From Paragorgia papillata (taxonomy: Eukaryota; Cnidaria; Anthozoa; Scleralcyonacea; Coralliidae): 64,000 nt of DNA. The DNA is taken from assembly GCA_035771165.1 (NCBI GenBank), contig JAWNZC010000470.1:866001-930000 (forward strand), written 5' to 3'. The notes under the pieces were generated by a model. The model did not search any database. It was not told the DNA's origin and was given only the letters and a program-made list of their open reading frames with translations. The translations under genes and the position numbers were made by a program. Within the stretch, counting starts at the first letter, position 1. Each line of letters opens with the position of its first letter. Below, one piece after another: positions 53,901 to 64,000 of this stretch.

Positions 53901-56900
53901 GCTTCAACACTTGGAAGTCCAAAGTGAGCTCTCATTAAAAATTCTTTGCCACCCTAGTTGTAATAACAACATTTTAGTTCTGCATGTGACAGACCAAAGC
54001 CGTTAGAACGCGGAAATAGATTAAAACAAACAAAAGTTAAATGTATTGTTTCAAACCTTAGCAGGGAATTTCGGCAAATATTGTATGATATGAAAATAGC
54101 AAGCCAATTTTTATAAAGTTTAAAAACCGGTCAAGTTTCCTATTACAAACTAAGGTTACCACAACATCTCTTAAAATAAGGTAAAAAATAAACTATAGGA
54201 GGTCACCACATTCGATTTCGGGGAGATACCCACTTTATGTCGGTATTCAGGCTAAACTAGACCCAATGCTAAAGTGCGGTGCCCTGTTTTGCGTCAAAAA
54301 TGTCGCGTCGAAAAAGTCGCTGGCAATTGATTCTGAACAAACGAATGAACGAAGAAACAAAGAAAGAAACGCACGAACGAACGAACGAACGAACTGGCAG
54401 AATATAAAGCTGCCTGGCGTCCGAGAGACTGCAGGACAGCTAACTAGCACGCCAGGGCAGCGCAATATTCGTTCTTCATACTTACTGGGAATGATTTGAT
54501 AGTCCACACAATGACATTAGTCTCTGGAGCGTACTTCACAATTCCAACAGTTGTCTAAAATAACACAACAAATTGAAGGTTAATAAGATACGAAGAAATC
54601 TCCACAAAAAAGAGGAACCATGACGGCTATATACTTTGATTGTACTATTAAGATTATTCATGCAACCTGCACTTTTATTCAAGATTTTATGCAGAACAAT
54701 TTGTTTTCAAAGAATGATACAATACAATACAATACAATACAATTTTATTTAAAGTGGTCAATGCACTTAGTGAATAAATTTAATAATTTTATCATTTAGA
54801 TATAATTTTTTAATGCTTATCTAAGCGACATTGATCATGCATACATTGGTAAATTTAAACATGACATTCAAATTTTAGAAAAAGATAATCTTTGGCGAAG
54901 AAATTTACTTAGTAAATTAAACAACTGTATAAGTAATGTCAGAATAATTAAGTGCGTTTAACGAAATTTCCTGCATTCTAAAGAAACTGCAACGTGATGA
55001 TAGTGCAAAACGTTTGGTTCTCACCACGATGTTGTTGGCAACACGAGTTTCGACACCAATGAGTTAGAGGTGGAGCTATACCTTAAATTTTGGTGAATCA
55101 GCATCGATTGGAACAGGAATCTGAATTTCAACATTGTTCGCGGTCGAGCGTCTTTTAAACTGACTTTTTGCCTATAAAAACCACAAGAAAAGAACCTTCA
55201 AATTGGGTTATTGCGTTAACATTAAAAGCAAACACTGCACATAATAATAAATCCCTCAGAGGCCACTGGCGGATCCAGGGTGTATGGTTAGGCGCCATAG
55301 CTCTTCAACACGCAAACGAAAAGTCGAAACTTCTTACTCTCCTCTTGTAATTCAAAATTAACCCATGCTGATAAATTAAGTTAAATGTCACTGTTACTGT
55401 TATCATATGGATCTAACTTGCGTCATTTTCAGCACAATTATCATTTATCACTTCTAGAATCCCCCAGGCAAACCACTTAAAAAACTACGTCATTGTCTTG
55501 CAACCACCGATACACCAAATGCCTGCATGGATACACCAGTAGAGTGCCTTCAGCCCATACAAATTAAAATATACCTAATAATTTCAGTTTAAAAACCTAG
55601 AAAAGCTAAAATTCGTACCATGGTTTGAAAACAACAACTAAATAACAATACCTTAATCATGTATTCCACTCTGCTGTGCGAATGTCGTTCAATCACAGAC
55701 TCAATCCATATTAAAGGTTTCACCTTGATAAAAATAATGAATGAAAAGCTGTTATTAAAACGTTAAAGTAGACTTTTTTCTAATAACAAAATATTTATTC
55801 AGTTTTGAGTAACTATTTATTAAAGTGTCTGAAAAGAAAAACGTTTTAGCGCTTTTGAACAGATCAGCACAAAAGGAGCATTCACCGAAAATTTTAAGCA
55901 AATCTGCTGCATAGTCTTTGAGCTATTATTGAGCTATAAACTCTCAGAGTTTGCCATGGCTTATCCATTTTTGAATAAATTAATCGCTCGGTTACCGGTC
56001 GTCGTATTCCCCAAACGTCAACCTAGTTTCTTCAATATCTAGACAACAGTCTTCATACATGACGTCATGACGATTTCGTATGATTATTGTGGGACAGTGA
56101 ACGTTATTCGTTTATTCTTACTCACTAGCTTCAAGGTGGTGGCGGGGATATGTCGTTGCTGGCGAAATTTGAAAACGGTGCCATTCGTGTTGGCTTTATT
56201 TTAGATCAGGTATGTTTAGAAACACGTTGCGAAATCTTCTAGCTGTGTGTTAGAGTGCTTGGTGACGTATGCAGTTGGACAACTATGCAGAACAACAATG
56301 TATTTTAATATTAATAATCCAACAGCATACGTCATCTGGTCTATAATATTCAATCCCAGTCTTTCCTTATTTTGTAACATCAGGATAGCAACTTTGGCAG
56401 TTAATATCTCGAAAAATACATGCCACATTTATTTAATTTTTTTTTTTAAATTGATTATTTAGATTATGAACTTCAAATTTGTTCTAACGCAAATTTTTAA
56501 TTCACAGACACATTAAGGCACATGCATCATTATTCAATTAATATACTTCAAAGGCTTACTTGCGTGTGGGTTGAGCCAATATAACATCAACTCAAATGGC
56601 CAAAGTCTTACAATAGTACATGTATATATTCAGATAATGATTCTGTAATAGAATTGAAACACTGCACTTCCTCACGGAGTAGCGTTTAAGTTGTCGCGAG
56701 AATATCTCGTGCACTTAAGTTGGATAAAACTCACCTCCAATCCCTGTGCGGCTCGATAACTCAACTGGTAGAGCGGCGGAGCGGAATCGCGAAGGTGCGA
56801 GTTCAAATCCCGCTCGAGTCAGCCGAAATTTTTCGGTTGAATTTAGCAGTGTAAGAAATCATGAAAAAATTTTCAGATAATATAGCGTCAACTAAAATTC

Positions 56901-59900
56901 TCAAAGTCTTACTTACATGTGTGTTAAGACGATATGACATCAACGTCTTTCTTACGTGTGTGCTCAGACGATATGACATCAACTCAAAATATCAGAGTCT
57001 TACTTATGTGTGTTGAGACGATATCACATCAACAGTCTTACTTACGTGTGTGTTGAGACGATATGACATCAACTCAAATTCTCCATCAGGAGGAATAAAC
57101 GAGATGGTTCTATCGTTGTCAAATCTTGATAATCGAACACACTGATTGAATTTAACATCCTCGAGATCTACCGCCTTGCTTTTACCTCCTTCACAAGTAA
57201 GAAAGAAAACACATATCACTCATTTAACAATGTTTACATGGATCCAGACGAATTTGGAACAGTTTCAAAACTTGCATGATTCCGCCTGTTTACACAGGAA
57301 AATTTTCTTTTTTCTTTATCCAGGACTGCAACATGCACTATAACAGTTTTTCTCAACTCCAATTGTAATGAAGTAATATAATAAACATAACTTTTCAACA
57401 GAAATCCCCTTCCTACAGTAACCAAGACCTTTGACTGTGCAAGGAGTGTTCTAAATTCGCAATTAGGCAAAAATCTTTTCTGTAAATTAGTTTGTGCAAG
57501 CAGTTGGCCTCGTATTAATTGCTAAAAATGTATTTACTGCCAGTCTGGCACTTGTTTGTTTGTTTGCTTGTTTGTTTGTTTGTTCGTTCGTTTGTTTGTT
57601 TGTTTGTTTGTTTGTTTGTTTGTTTGTTTGTTTGTTTATCAATATTTGTCTTACTTCCAGTGTTTTCAAAAAGCACTTTATCATTTAGTCCCAGTCTTAG
57701 TTCTGGCATTCCTGACAAGTAACACCTCAGTTTTACAGCTCCAACAATTTCACTTTGAAGAACATTGCCATTGGAACTGACCTGAAAAGTTAAAAGAAGG
57801 CTTCAGCATTGATGTGAAGTAGTTTGACCATATTTCATGAAAATTGCAAGAACCCTCACGCGACCAACGTGCAAGTGACGTATAACATTTAACTCATTCA
57901 TAATTCACGAAGAAAGAAATGGCTCCCTAGTGAATTAGCAGTTGTAAATCTGATACAGAACCGTCCATAAAATACAACCTTTACCTCTGATTTCTAAAAG
58001 AGTCGATAACTTCTTATTAACCGAGAGCACGGTCATTATTGGAAAATATTAGCTCGGGATGCCGTAATGATCAAATTTATACTATCCCAAGTTACAATAC
58101 GCCAAGCTTATACCATACCAGGTATATGCCTGTGCTGGACTAGCTTCACAAGATCATGGATGCAATTCCCACCAAAAAGTCTAAAGACTGAAATTATATG
58201 AACTGGTTCCAATTGGATCTTAACCATGCATTGCTGCCTAGACTGCATAGCTGCCAAGTTTGAGTAATACCCAGGCGTGTGACCGCATATCTAGGGGGGT
58301 CCGGGGGTGATCTCTGAAACGGTATTTCCCGCATTCTGACAGCACATTTGTGAAGAATTTTAAAAGTTTTAAAACATGATTTTAATAGCGCATTTTGTCC
58401 TATACTGCATGAAATTTGGATCTCTGAAACACCAACCATATTTTTGGTGGAAATCTCATTCTCAGAGCTGAGCCCCCGTTGTTTATGGCCACCGCGTGCA
58501 TGAAAGTCTCATCCCCAGACTGCGGCAAGCTTCTGCGAGGCATACGCGTGACTCACTGACTCGGAAAACCTGCGGTCACATTTAAATTTTCCTGAGAGAT
58601 TGTATACATTTGAGGATTACGAATAAGATTTAATTCGTTTTTAGCAGGATTTCAAGCGTTAAGTATTGAATACCAGCACGGAGCTAACAAAGGCGTGAGA
58701 TTACTTATGTCCGGCGTGTGAGTGTGAGATTTAACGCTGAGGCGTGTGTCACACGCCCAAGGCATGAGACTTGGTAGGTACGAGACTGGCCGAATTGTTT
58801 TCTCTCATCACGAATAAGATTTGGCTTTAGTGATTGTGTAAAAAACTAATTACCAAAAGATTAACAGATTCAATGACATCTAAGAAGACTTCATTTTTCC
58901 TGTATTTAATTCCTTGTCCTCTCCAAGAGACAGCGTTGGTCAGAGCTTCGGGAGGTCGAGGAGCAACTTCTAGTTTGTGACCTTCTTGAGTGATATACCT
59001 AACAAAATAATATAATGCAATAACTTCACATCTAGTTTGTGATGAAATGGGGTCTCGCCTTCAGTTCGCGTTGTAAGTAATAGATAAATCCCGAGAATGA
59101 GGGATGTATGCTATATAAAAGCCCCGAGGACGCGCAGCGTCCGAGGGCTTTATATCGCATACATCCGAGGGCTTTATATCGCATACATCCCGACGTTCGA
59201 GGGATTTATCTGACTTAATTTATTATTGAGGAGGTTTTCCAACAAAGTTTGTCTTTTTTTTCCACCTTGGACAACGATTTTCCTTGTTTTTTACTTCATT
59301 TCGTTTCTAATTATTATTCAAGGACTTTATGCGATATAGAGCCCTCGAAAGAACAAAGAAAACCGACTCAATAATAAATTAAATGCCCATATAGCTCTCC
59401 CGCTCATATTCTGAATAGTACTGTGTGCTTAAAATGGCATTGATAATTCACGAGAAAAGACAAAATGGGTCTTAATTAGTATGCTGTAAATCGGATACAG
59501 CATTGCCCTAGTTTGCATAAGCTCTTCCTTCAATTTACTCAGCTAAACTGGCTTGAATCTCCAAAATAATCAGCAAACATAGTTATTTAGATGCCATAAA
59601 GTTTCATAAAATCCATACAGTTCAGCTGCTCATAATGTATCTAACTCCAATCTGCAATGTGATACGGCACTTGCTAGGAAAAGTAACAGCATAAAATGAT
59701 CTTAACTTGTAGACTGTCATAATTTTATAATAAGTGAGACAAACATTAACTTCAATAGTGCTCCGTCGTGATCACGTCACTAGGGACCTTAAGATGCTAC
59801 GACGACGACGACTTTTAAAACGCCCCAGTACTGCTAAAATGATTGTAGTGTTTGTATTGGAGTCAATGTCAAGGGAAGTTCTCATCTTTGGCCGTCGACG

Positions 59901-62900
59901 TCGTCCTGAAGACGTGAAAATGCTCGAAGTGGCGTTGTAGAAAGAACGAGGACGGCGTTGGGATTACTCTTGGGATTACAAATTATTCATTCACTTTGTT
60001 TAACACCTAGAATTCTTTTATTTGGAGGACGCCGTCGTTGAAGTTGCCGTCGTAGCATCTTAAGGTCCCTACTATTTAAGTTTGTCCGCTTTTACCCATA
60101 ATTCTTGCAGTCCGAACAATAGATAATGGCTCATTTGCAATAATTTGAAAGTCAATTTTCTTTTGTTTGTCCACGTTTTGTGCTATAAATAGCAGCTCGA
60201 CGGTACGCTATTGTATTGATGGTAATTCCTTTTACCTACACTTTACTCAAAAATTGCGGATACACAATGTACAATTGAACATTTTAATTGCTGAGCTTTC
60301 CTCCTTGAGACTCAGGACGTCTTCAGAGCTGAATGACATTTCGTAAGCTCAGCAATTAAAACGTTTAATTATACATGGTGTATCCGCAATCAATTAATCT
60401 AAATTATATTTCACCATGCAAAACTTCAAATCTTAAATGTTTTTAACTATATCAAGAAGAAGAAATCCACATACTCTTGTAAAATTTTGCTTTCAGTAAA
60501 CTGAGGATAACCAAAGTCCATAAGTTCATCCATTAGTTCATAAATAATGACAAAATTATCTCGAATACTTTCTTCCTCCATTTCCTTAAAGTATTCCATA
60601 AACACCTGCAAATTAAGGTAAAGTAATTTTATAAATGTTAATAATTTATGCACGAGTAGCAACAAAAGTTTGTATATCGTACGCAATAAATAACGCTGCA
60701 CTATACATATTGAAGTCACTATATATTACTGACTCATCCCCACTCGTCTCACGTGTCGTGTATTAGAGATAATTTATTTGAAATAGGGAAGTAAAAAAAC
60801 CCACCCGAGTAAATGATGTGCAGTATGGATCAGGGGAGTGAAACCAGTGTAATGCACTGCGTGTAATGTGCGTGATTCAAGCGTGAGGAAAACTATATAG
60901 GAAATTAAAACACAGGAGATCGCAAACGGGAAATTAAATTACAAGGCACGCGGGGCTGATGGGAAGAAACGCGAAAAATGGATTTACCTCAGTCCTCGCG
61001 CTTGAATCACGTTGGAGTTTTTCAAATTTCCGGCTCCCAACCCCTACTGCACATCATTTATGCCGGTGTTTTTTTACTCCCCTATTTTAACACTTTGAAG
61101 CTTGAAGACGAGTCTTTAGTATTTTATTCTGGCTAACACCTGACGATTTTATTCAGCACAGGGAGAGGTCCAGATCTCAAAGTGTTAAATAAATTCACAC
61201 AAGAGATGATTCAGATGACTGGGAATGAGTCAGTTAATTAGGTAGTTATAGAAATTACTTGTTTACAAACAGAAATAGAAAATGGACGTCTGTACTCAGT
61301 TACTTTTGAATGAATAAACAAATTATCGGTAGCACAACTAAAAGAAAACTTTAAAAAATCTCTTGTGATTTTTAAGAACTTAAGGCCTGGAATCTTTTTT
61401 TTCCATAAAAATTATAGGATTTTCCAAAATCTTCAGTTGCTTTAATTTAAGTTCCTAGCTTTTAAACAGAAGTCACGGCAGAACATTCCTCATTATCAAA
61501 AGAAATGAACGCACATACCGACCGGTAATTTAATTTTAAAAAATGGATGACAAAGTCGCAGGCTGAAATACAACATAAATAAAAGTACTGTGCTGCATTA
61601 GCAGTGTTGAAATACAAATCGAAATGTATACTGCCAAAATTATTGAACGTAGTTTCTAACGTTTTGAGCGAAGGCCCTTCGTCGAAATGTTAGAAATTAC
61701 ATTCAATAATTTCAGCAGTGCTTAAACCTTTACTATATTTCAATTTGAAATACAACATAGCCAGCAATGTTGCCTGCATCTGGTTACCTTTGACAACCTC
61801 GCTTGGTATTGCAATTTAGCGGACACCAGTGTCATAGTCAACTGAATAAGTCTGTAGGCTCAACCCCAATATAAACCCTAGAGCACCTTCCCAGGTGGTC
61901 AGCAAACAATGCTAAACTGCAGTCTATCCCACTACTTTATGACTGGCTTATAAGAAAGGGATGCTTGTTATGTTCAAATGTAAATGTGTCCTGCCTCCAG
62001 TTTATTCACTAACACCAGGGCATATATACTAAATGAAATACATGCATGCATAACATACACAGTGGACAGTTATATTGTGCTTACCTTGACCAGTTTGTGT
62101 AAGAAGGAAAATATTAATGCAACATTAGCATTTTTCTTGGTCGTAGCCACAACTACAGATCAAAAATAATTTTAACAGTTTAAATTTTATATCATAATAC
62201 GTATTAGAATATATTTTATGTAATATATCATACATGAGAAGCTGTTTATTATCTGATTTGAAAACACCAAGAAGTGTGTTGAAAAACAAGGTGATAACTG
62301 AGTTTTTTAACTCACTTCTTGCTGTTTTAAAATCAGATAATAAACAGCTTTCAAGTTAGTTAGTGGGGGTGGGGATACCAAGAGCCCACAAAGAACATCT
62401 GCGAAGGAGGCTAATATTAAATTAGCTACAGCATTTGTAAAAGTTAAGCTATAATAACTCAAGCAAATTTTCAAGCTACAGTATAAATTACAATATTATA
62501 GTTCTATTACAGTGTATCTACCAGCAATTCACTTAAAACTAAGTTACATTAGTGTTAGTATAACTACCAGTACCAAATAGTGAAGTTACACTTACTGTAA
62601 AGATTATGATGCTTAATATATGTAAAAGTGGCAATCTCATGAACAATAATTGGTGAAGAATTCCCTTCATCTTCTCTATCCAGAACCAGTGGGAAAAATT
62701 TCTCAATTACTGACATTTCAAGATCACCTCGGTAATTTCTAGATATAAGGACCTAAAAATAAAGAACAATCAAAAAATAAATTATCAATCTACAACAATT
62801 TTAGAACTTCAATCTCTTTTTCTTTAACCATTCCTGCTTGAGCCGTTCCAAAAACAACCTTTTATTGTTTTACCCTGTGAAAGGGAAACCCTCAGTCGCA

Positions 62901-63310
62901 TTCAAAACCAGTTATTGTACTTAAGGTGGTGACTGCAGAGAGCAACAACATTCAACCTGTTCAGTTGGGTAAACTTAATGGTGAAACAACTGACAATACT
63001 GAAAGGGTACTGTACAAATGAAATTTGCATTCTCTTTCAGCTGATATTTTTATAAGAACAAGACCTTTAAAATAGGGAGCTAGCAGGGGAAGAGGAGCTT
63101 CGGACTTTTTTTAGTCATAAAACACGTTATTAAACTTAATCTAAATTAGGTTTTAATTAATTAGAATGATAAATAATATTAAAAGCATAAACAATTATGT
63201 ATAAAAGCAAAGAATGGTAAAAATATAAAATACAGTATTAAAACTATTCAAGCAACTTGACACAATACCTTTCCTTTCACGTCCAAAATATAAACTGCTG
63301 ACATAGACAT
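50909..63310 (-). CDS. AP1M1: AP-1 complex mu (medium) subunit
   Basis: Fourteen exons: 63310-63269, 62752-62596, 62152-62085, 60605-60475, 58998-58854, 57781-57655, 57188-57046, 55723-55652, 55171-55082, 54554-54486, 53953-53899, 51915-51845, 51160-51085, 50931-50909. They sum to 422 residues, against 423 in human AP1M1. The longin-like N-terminal domain runs from [11 protein letters not shown] to about residue 140 ([20 protein letters not shown]). The mu-homology domain follows ([71 protein letters not shown], end DYQLRTT). In the family it recognises YxxPhi sorting signals in clathrin AP-1 coats at the trans-Golgi and endosomes. The N-terminus has two in-frame Met codons (63310, 63304). 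It matches AP-1, not AP-2, throughout. Confidence 0.97.
51195..51575 (+). mobile_element. 5S rRNA-derived SINE-like element
   Basis: The head at about 51215-51325 keeps 5S rRNA promoter parts: AGTTAAGCCCGG (box A area) and TAGTACTTGGATGGGTGACC with CGCTTGGGAA (box C), close to eukaryotic 5S. The rest of 5S is diverged, so it is not a working gene. The body continues GTTTTTCACCGGGTTCTCCG and ends near GGGAAGAAGTAATTAAA. It is antisense in an AP1M intron. A 5S-headed (SINE3-like) retroposon is the best reading. Confidence 0.75.
52161..52496. mobile_element. AACACCGCTGCC family, copy 3, with 9-bp duplication
   Basis: The ends AACACCGCTGCCAAACG and CGTTTGGCAGCGGTGTT are flanked by exact CGCCTGCAG (52152-52160 and 52497-52505). 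It is 336 bp, uninterrupted, and lies in the opposite orientation to copies 1 and 2 (TTGTCGCCACGGCTAGTTCC). It shows the intact form of the family. Confidence 0.92.
53433..53888. mobile_element. Composite TIR element (ATATGGCAC / ACTACTTAATAACC), copy 2
   Basis: TATGGCACGGATTACTTCCG and the inverted GTGCCATATAATAAACTACT are followed by ACTTAATAACCTCGACCGTT and its partner. Arrangement and interior (GCGCTGTGATTGGTTGCTGA, CCGAAAAACGGCGAAAATAG) match 4504-4868 in reverse. It ends about 10 bp from the AP1M splice donor at 53898. Confidence 0.75.
54352..54400 (+). repeat. (GAAC)n-type microsatellite
   Basis: Tandem GAACGAACGAAC with related AAGAAAGAAAC upstream, in an AP1M intron. Confidence 0.8.
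54716..54745 (+). repeat. (AATAC)n microsatellite
   Basis: Five tandem ATACA units precede ATTTTATTTAAAGTGG. Confidence 0.85.
55262..55330 (+). repeat. hAT-type end remnant
   Basis: CACTGGCGGATCCAGGGTGT resembles a hAT CAGTGGCG terminus. No matching second end was found nearby. Confidence 0.35.
56560..57080 (-). repeat. Tandem copies of the AP1M exon 7 end with splice donors
   Basis: A 38-52-bp unit containing the last codons of exon 7 and its donor (plus strand CTTACTTACGTGTGTG, GAGACGATATGACATCAACT) occurs four times: about 57035-57080 (the real exon end), 56997-57034, 56945-56996 and 56906-56944. A weaker copy lies at about 56563-56612, beyond a SINE-like insertion. Copies keep GTAAG-type donors at exon ends 57004, 56956 and 56917. 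Confidence 0.85.
56750..56820 (+). mobile_element. tRNA-derived SINE-like sequence
   Basis: Acceptor GGCTCGA pairs with TCGAGTC, D arm ACTCAACTGGTAGAGC, T arm TGCGAGTTCAAATCCCGC. The anticodon arm pairs poorly. A hairpin CAGCCGAAATTTTTCGG follows directly, the usual layout of tRNA SINEs in this window. It splits the exon-7-end repeat array. Confidence 0.6.
57552..57640 (+). repeat. (TTTG)n microsatellite
   Basis: About 20 TTTG units, with a few TTCG variants, lie just downstream (in transcript sense) of the AP1M exon 6 donor at 57654. Open frames of VCLF or KQTN type here are artefacts. Confidence 0.95.
59085..59395. mobile_element. ATAAATTA...GATTTATCT element, copy 2
   Basis: Reverse-oriented partner of 24240-24545, with the segment GAGGGCTTTATATCGCATAC duplicated in tandem at about 59140-59190. 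Lies in an AP1M intron. Confidence 0.7.
59783..60069. mobile_element. TA-flanked TIR element (GGGACCTTAAGATGCTACG), copy 2
   Basis: The ends GGGACCTTAAGATGCTACG and CGTAGCATCTTAAGGTCCC are perfectly inverted, between TA at 59781-59782 and 60070-60071. It is better preserved than the 42392 copy. Confidence 0.92.
60780..61092. mobile_element. TIR element (AAATAGGGAAGTAAAAAAAC)
   Basis: The left AAATAGGGAAGTAAAAAAAC, TAAATGATGTGCAGTA and GATTCAAGCGTGAGG are mirrored on the right by CTCGCGCTTGAATCACG, TACTGCACATCATTTATG and GTTTTTTTACTCCCCTATTT. In an AP1M intron; no coding capacity. Confidence 0.75.
62237..62353. repeat. Foldback element
   Basis: GAAGCTGTTTATTATCTGAT pairs with ATCAGATAATAAACAGCTTT, and AACACCAAGAAGTG with CACTTCTTGCTGTT. 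It lies in the AP1M intron between exons 2 and 3. Confidence 0.75.
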
Positions 63311-63692
63311 TTCTAAGGATTTTGTTCAACGCAGAACACAGTAAAGTAAGTGAGAAAACTTGAGAAACGATTCCAAGATAGAAGATACTAATAAATGATG
63401 AATGGTGAAGGAGAAATCTCGAAAATATAAAAATGTCTTCTTCGAGACAGGAAATTGCAAAGACCAAAGATGCGCAGCTACAAAAGGACTGGAGTAGAGC
63501 TATCTTGTCTCGTGAGCCTGCGTTCTCCTTGACCTGCGGAGTAAAGCATACTTGGTCTCAGACTCCTCAACAGTATTCCGCGTCTTTTTCAAGATGGCCG
63601 CCGATCAGATGTGTTGCACGAGTGATTTGTTTACCCATAGCAACGTTGATAAAAACTCACTGTGATTTAAAAATACTAAAATTTTAATTAAC
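63311..63692. promoter_or_regulatory. Divergent AP1M / lysine-rich-gene promoter region
   Basis: There are 382 bp between opposing start codons. It includes AAGATGGCCGCC (63591-63602), a YY1-type motif like that at the WDR18 start. An 84-codon plus-strand open frame at 63433 ends just before the next gene and looks non-genic. No TATA box seen. Confidence 0.55.
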
Positions 63693-64000
63693 ATGTCTCA
63701 ACATGGACGTAAATTTGGCGCTCAGAAAGGAAACGACGAAAATATTTCCGAGAAGGTTCGTAAAATGAAAGAGAAACAAAAACAATGGATGCAAGAAAGA
63801 GAAGTTGCGAAAGTGCCTGAAACGAAATCTGTCCGACCGTCGTCTGGAAGTAAACAATCTTGGAAAAAACGTAGCGGTTCAGTGAATTCTACAAACAAGT
63901 CAACTGGTTTAACCTGGATTTCCAAAGATGATTATCAGTTATCTGGGAAGCGAACTGGAAATAAAAATACAAGTACACGCATTCAGCCCGACAGTCGAAG
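63693..64000 (+). CDS. Unidentified lysine-rich protein, N-terminal part
   Basis: An open frame of 102 codons starts at ATG 63693 (context AACATGTC) and runs off the window. It begins MSQHGRKFGAQKGNDENISE, then a basic, charged stretch KVRKMKEKQKQWMQERE that could form a helix or coiled coil, then Ser/Thr/Lys-rich low-complexity sequence with two Trp residues. No signal peptide or membrane segment. I do not recognise the family. Divergence from AP1M over a short intergenic region and steady coding character favour a real gene. Confidence 0.6.
   Translation, partial: MSQHGRKFGAQKGNDENISEKVRKMKEKQKQWMQEREVAKVPETKSVRPSSGSKQSWKKRSGSVNSTNKSTGLTWISKDDYQLSGKRTGNKNTSTRIQPDSR

Noticed and set aside
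57487..57780. Open frames of repeated VCLF or KQTN on both strands
   Set aside because: They are produced by the (TTTG)n microsatellite, partly overlapping the genuine AP1M exon 6 in the wrong frame.
63433..63687. 84-codon open frame MSSSRQEIAK... upstream of the right-edge gene
   Set aside because: It lies in the short divergent promoter, contains the AAGATGGCC motif and resembles no family. The frame at 63693 is the better gene.

Overview
The window looks like nuclear DNA of an early-branching animal, most likely a cnidarian, with a sponge as the alternative. The genes are ordinary animal genes split by many GT-AG introns. The DNA is AT-rich. Introns and intergenic DNA are crowded with short inverted-repeat transposons and tRNA- or 5S-derived SINE-like sequences. 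The taxon is inferred from gene content and repeat style, not proven.

Layout: (1) 1-16772, minus strand: the N-terminal third or so of a NIPBL/Scc2 cohesin-loader gene, six coding exons, running off the left edge. Its first intron holds a 3.5-kb palindromic element and a pogo-like element. (2) 17-27 kb: no gene I can name, apart from one possible first exon at 18550-18802. This is a dense field of nested inverted-repeat elements, several with exact 9-bp target duplications. (3) 27261-39630, minus: a complete BTB-BACK-Kelch (KLHL) gene in four exons. Its introns carry a foldback element with a RecQ-like helicase fragment, a broken Ty3/gypsy element with a hAT-type element nested in its reverse transcriptase and an inverted segment in its integrase, and a 19-bp minisatellite. 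(4) 39796-49132, plus: complete WDR18, ten exons, head-to-head with the KLHL gene across about 165 bp. (5) 50909-63310, minus: complete AP-1 mu subunit, fourteen exons, convergent with WDR18. (6) 63693-64000, plus: the start of an unidentified lysine-rich protein, head-to-head with AP1M.

The genes are unrelated housekeeping or regulatory functions: cohesin loading, CUL3 ubiquitin adaptor, 60S ribosome assembly, and clathrin-adaptor sorting. They do not form a pathway. Two short divergent promoters (39631-39795 and 63311-63692) each carry an AAGATGGC-type motif, in the first case overlapping the start codon.

The most notable points are: an array of duplicated 5' splice sites at one AP1M exon; a palindromic element carrying a decayed DDTDV (PIN-like) plus cysteine-rich protein on both arms; a RecQ-like and a HIRAN-like fragment inside transposon-like elements; the integrase inversion; and three sibling elements with perfect 9-bp target duplications, two of them hosting further elements. 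Exon boundaries were deduced by eye from splice signals, reading phase and family similarity.
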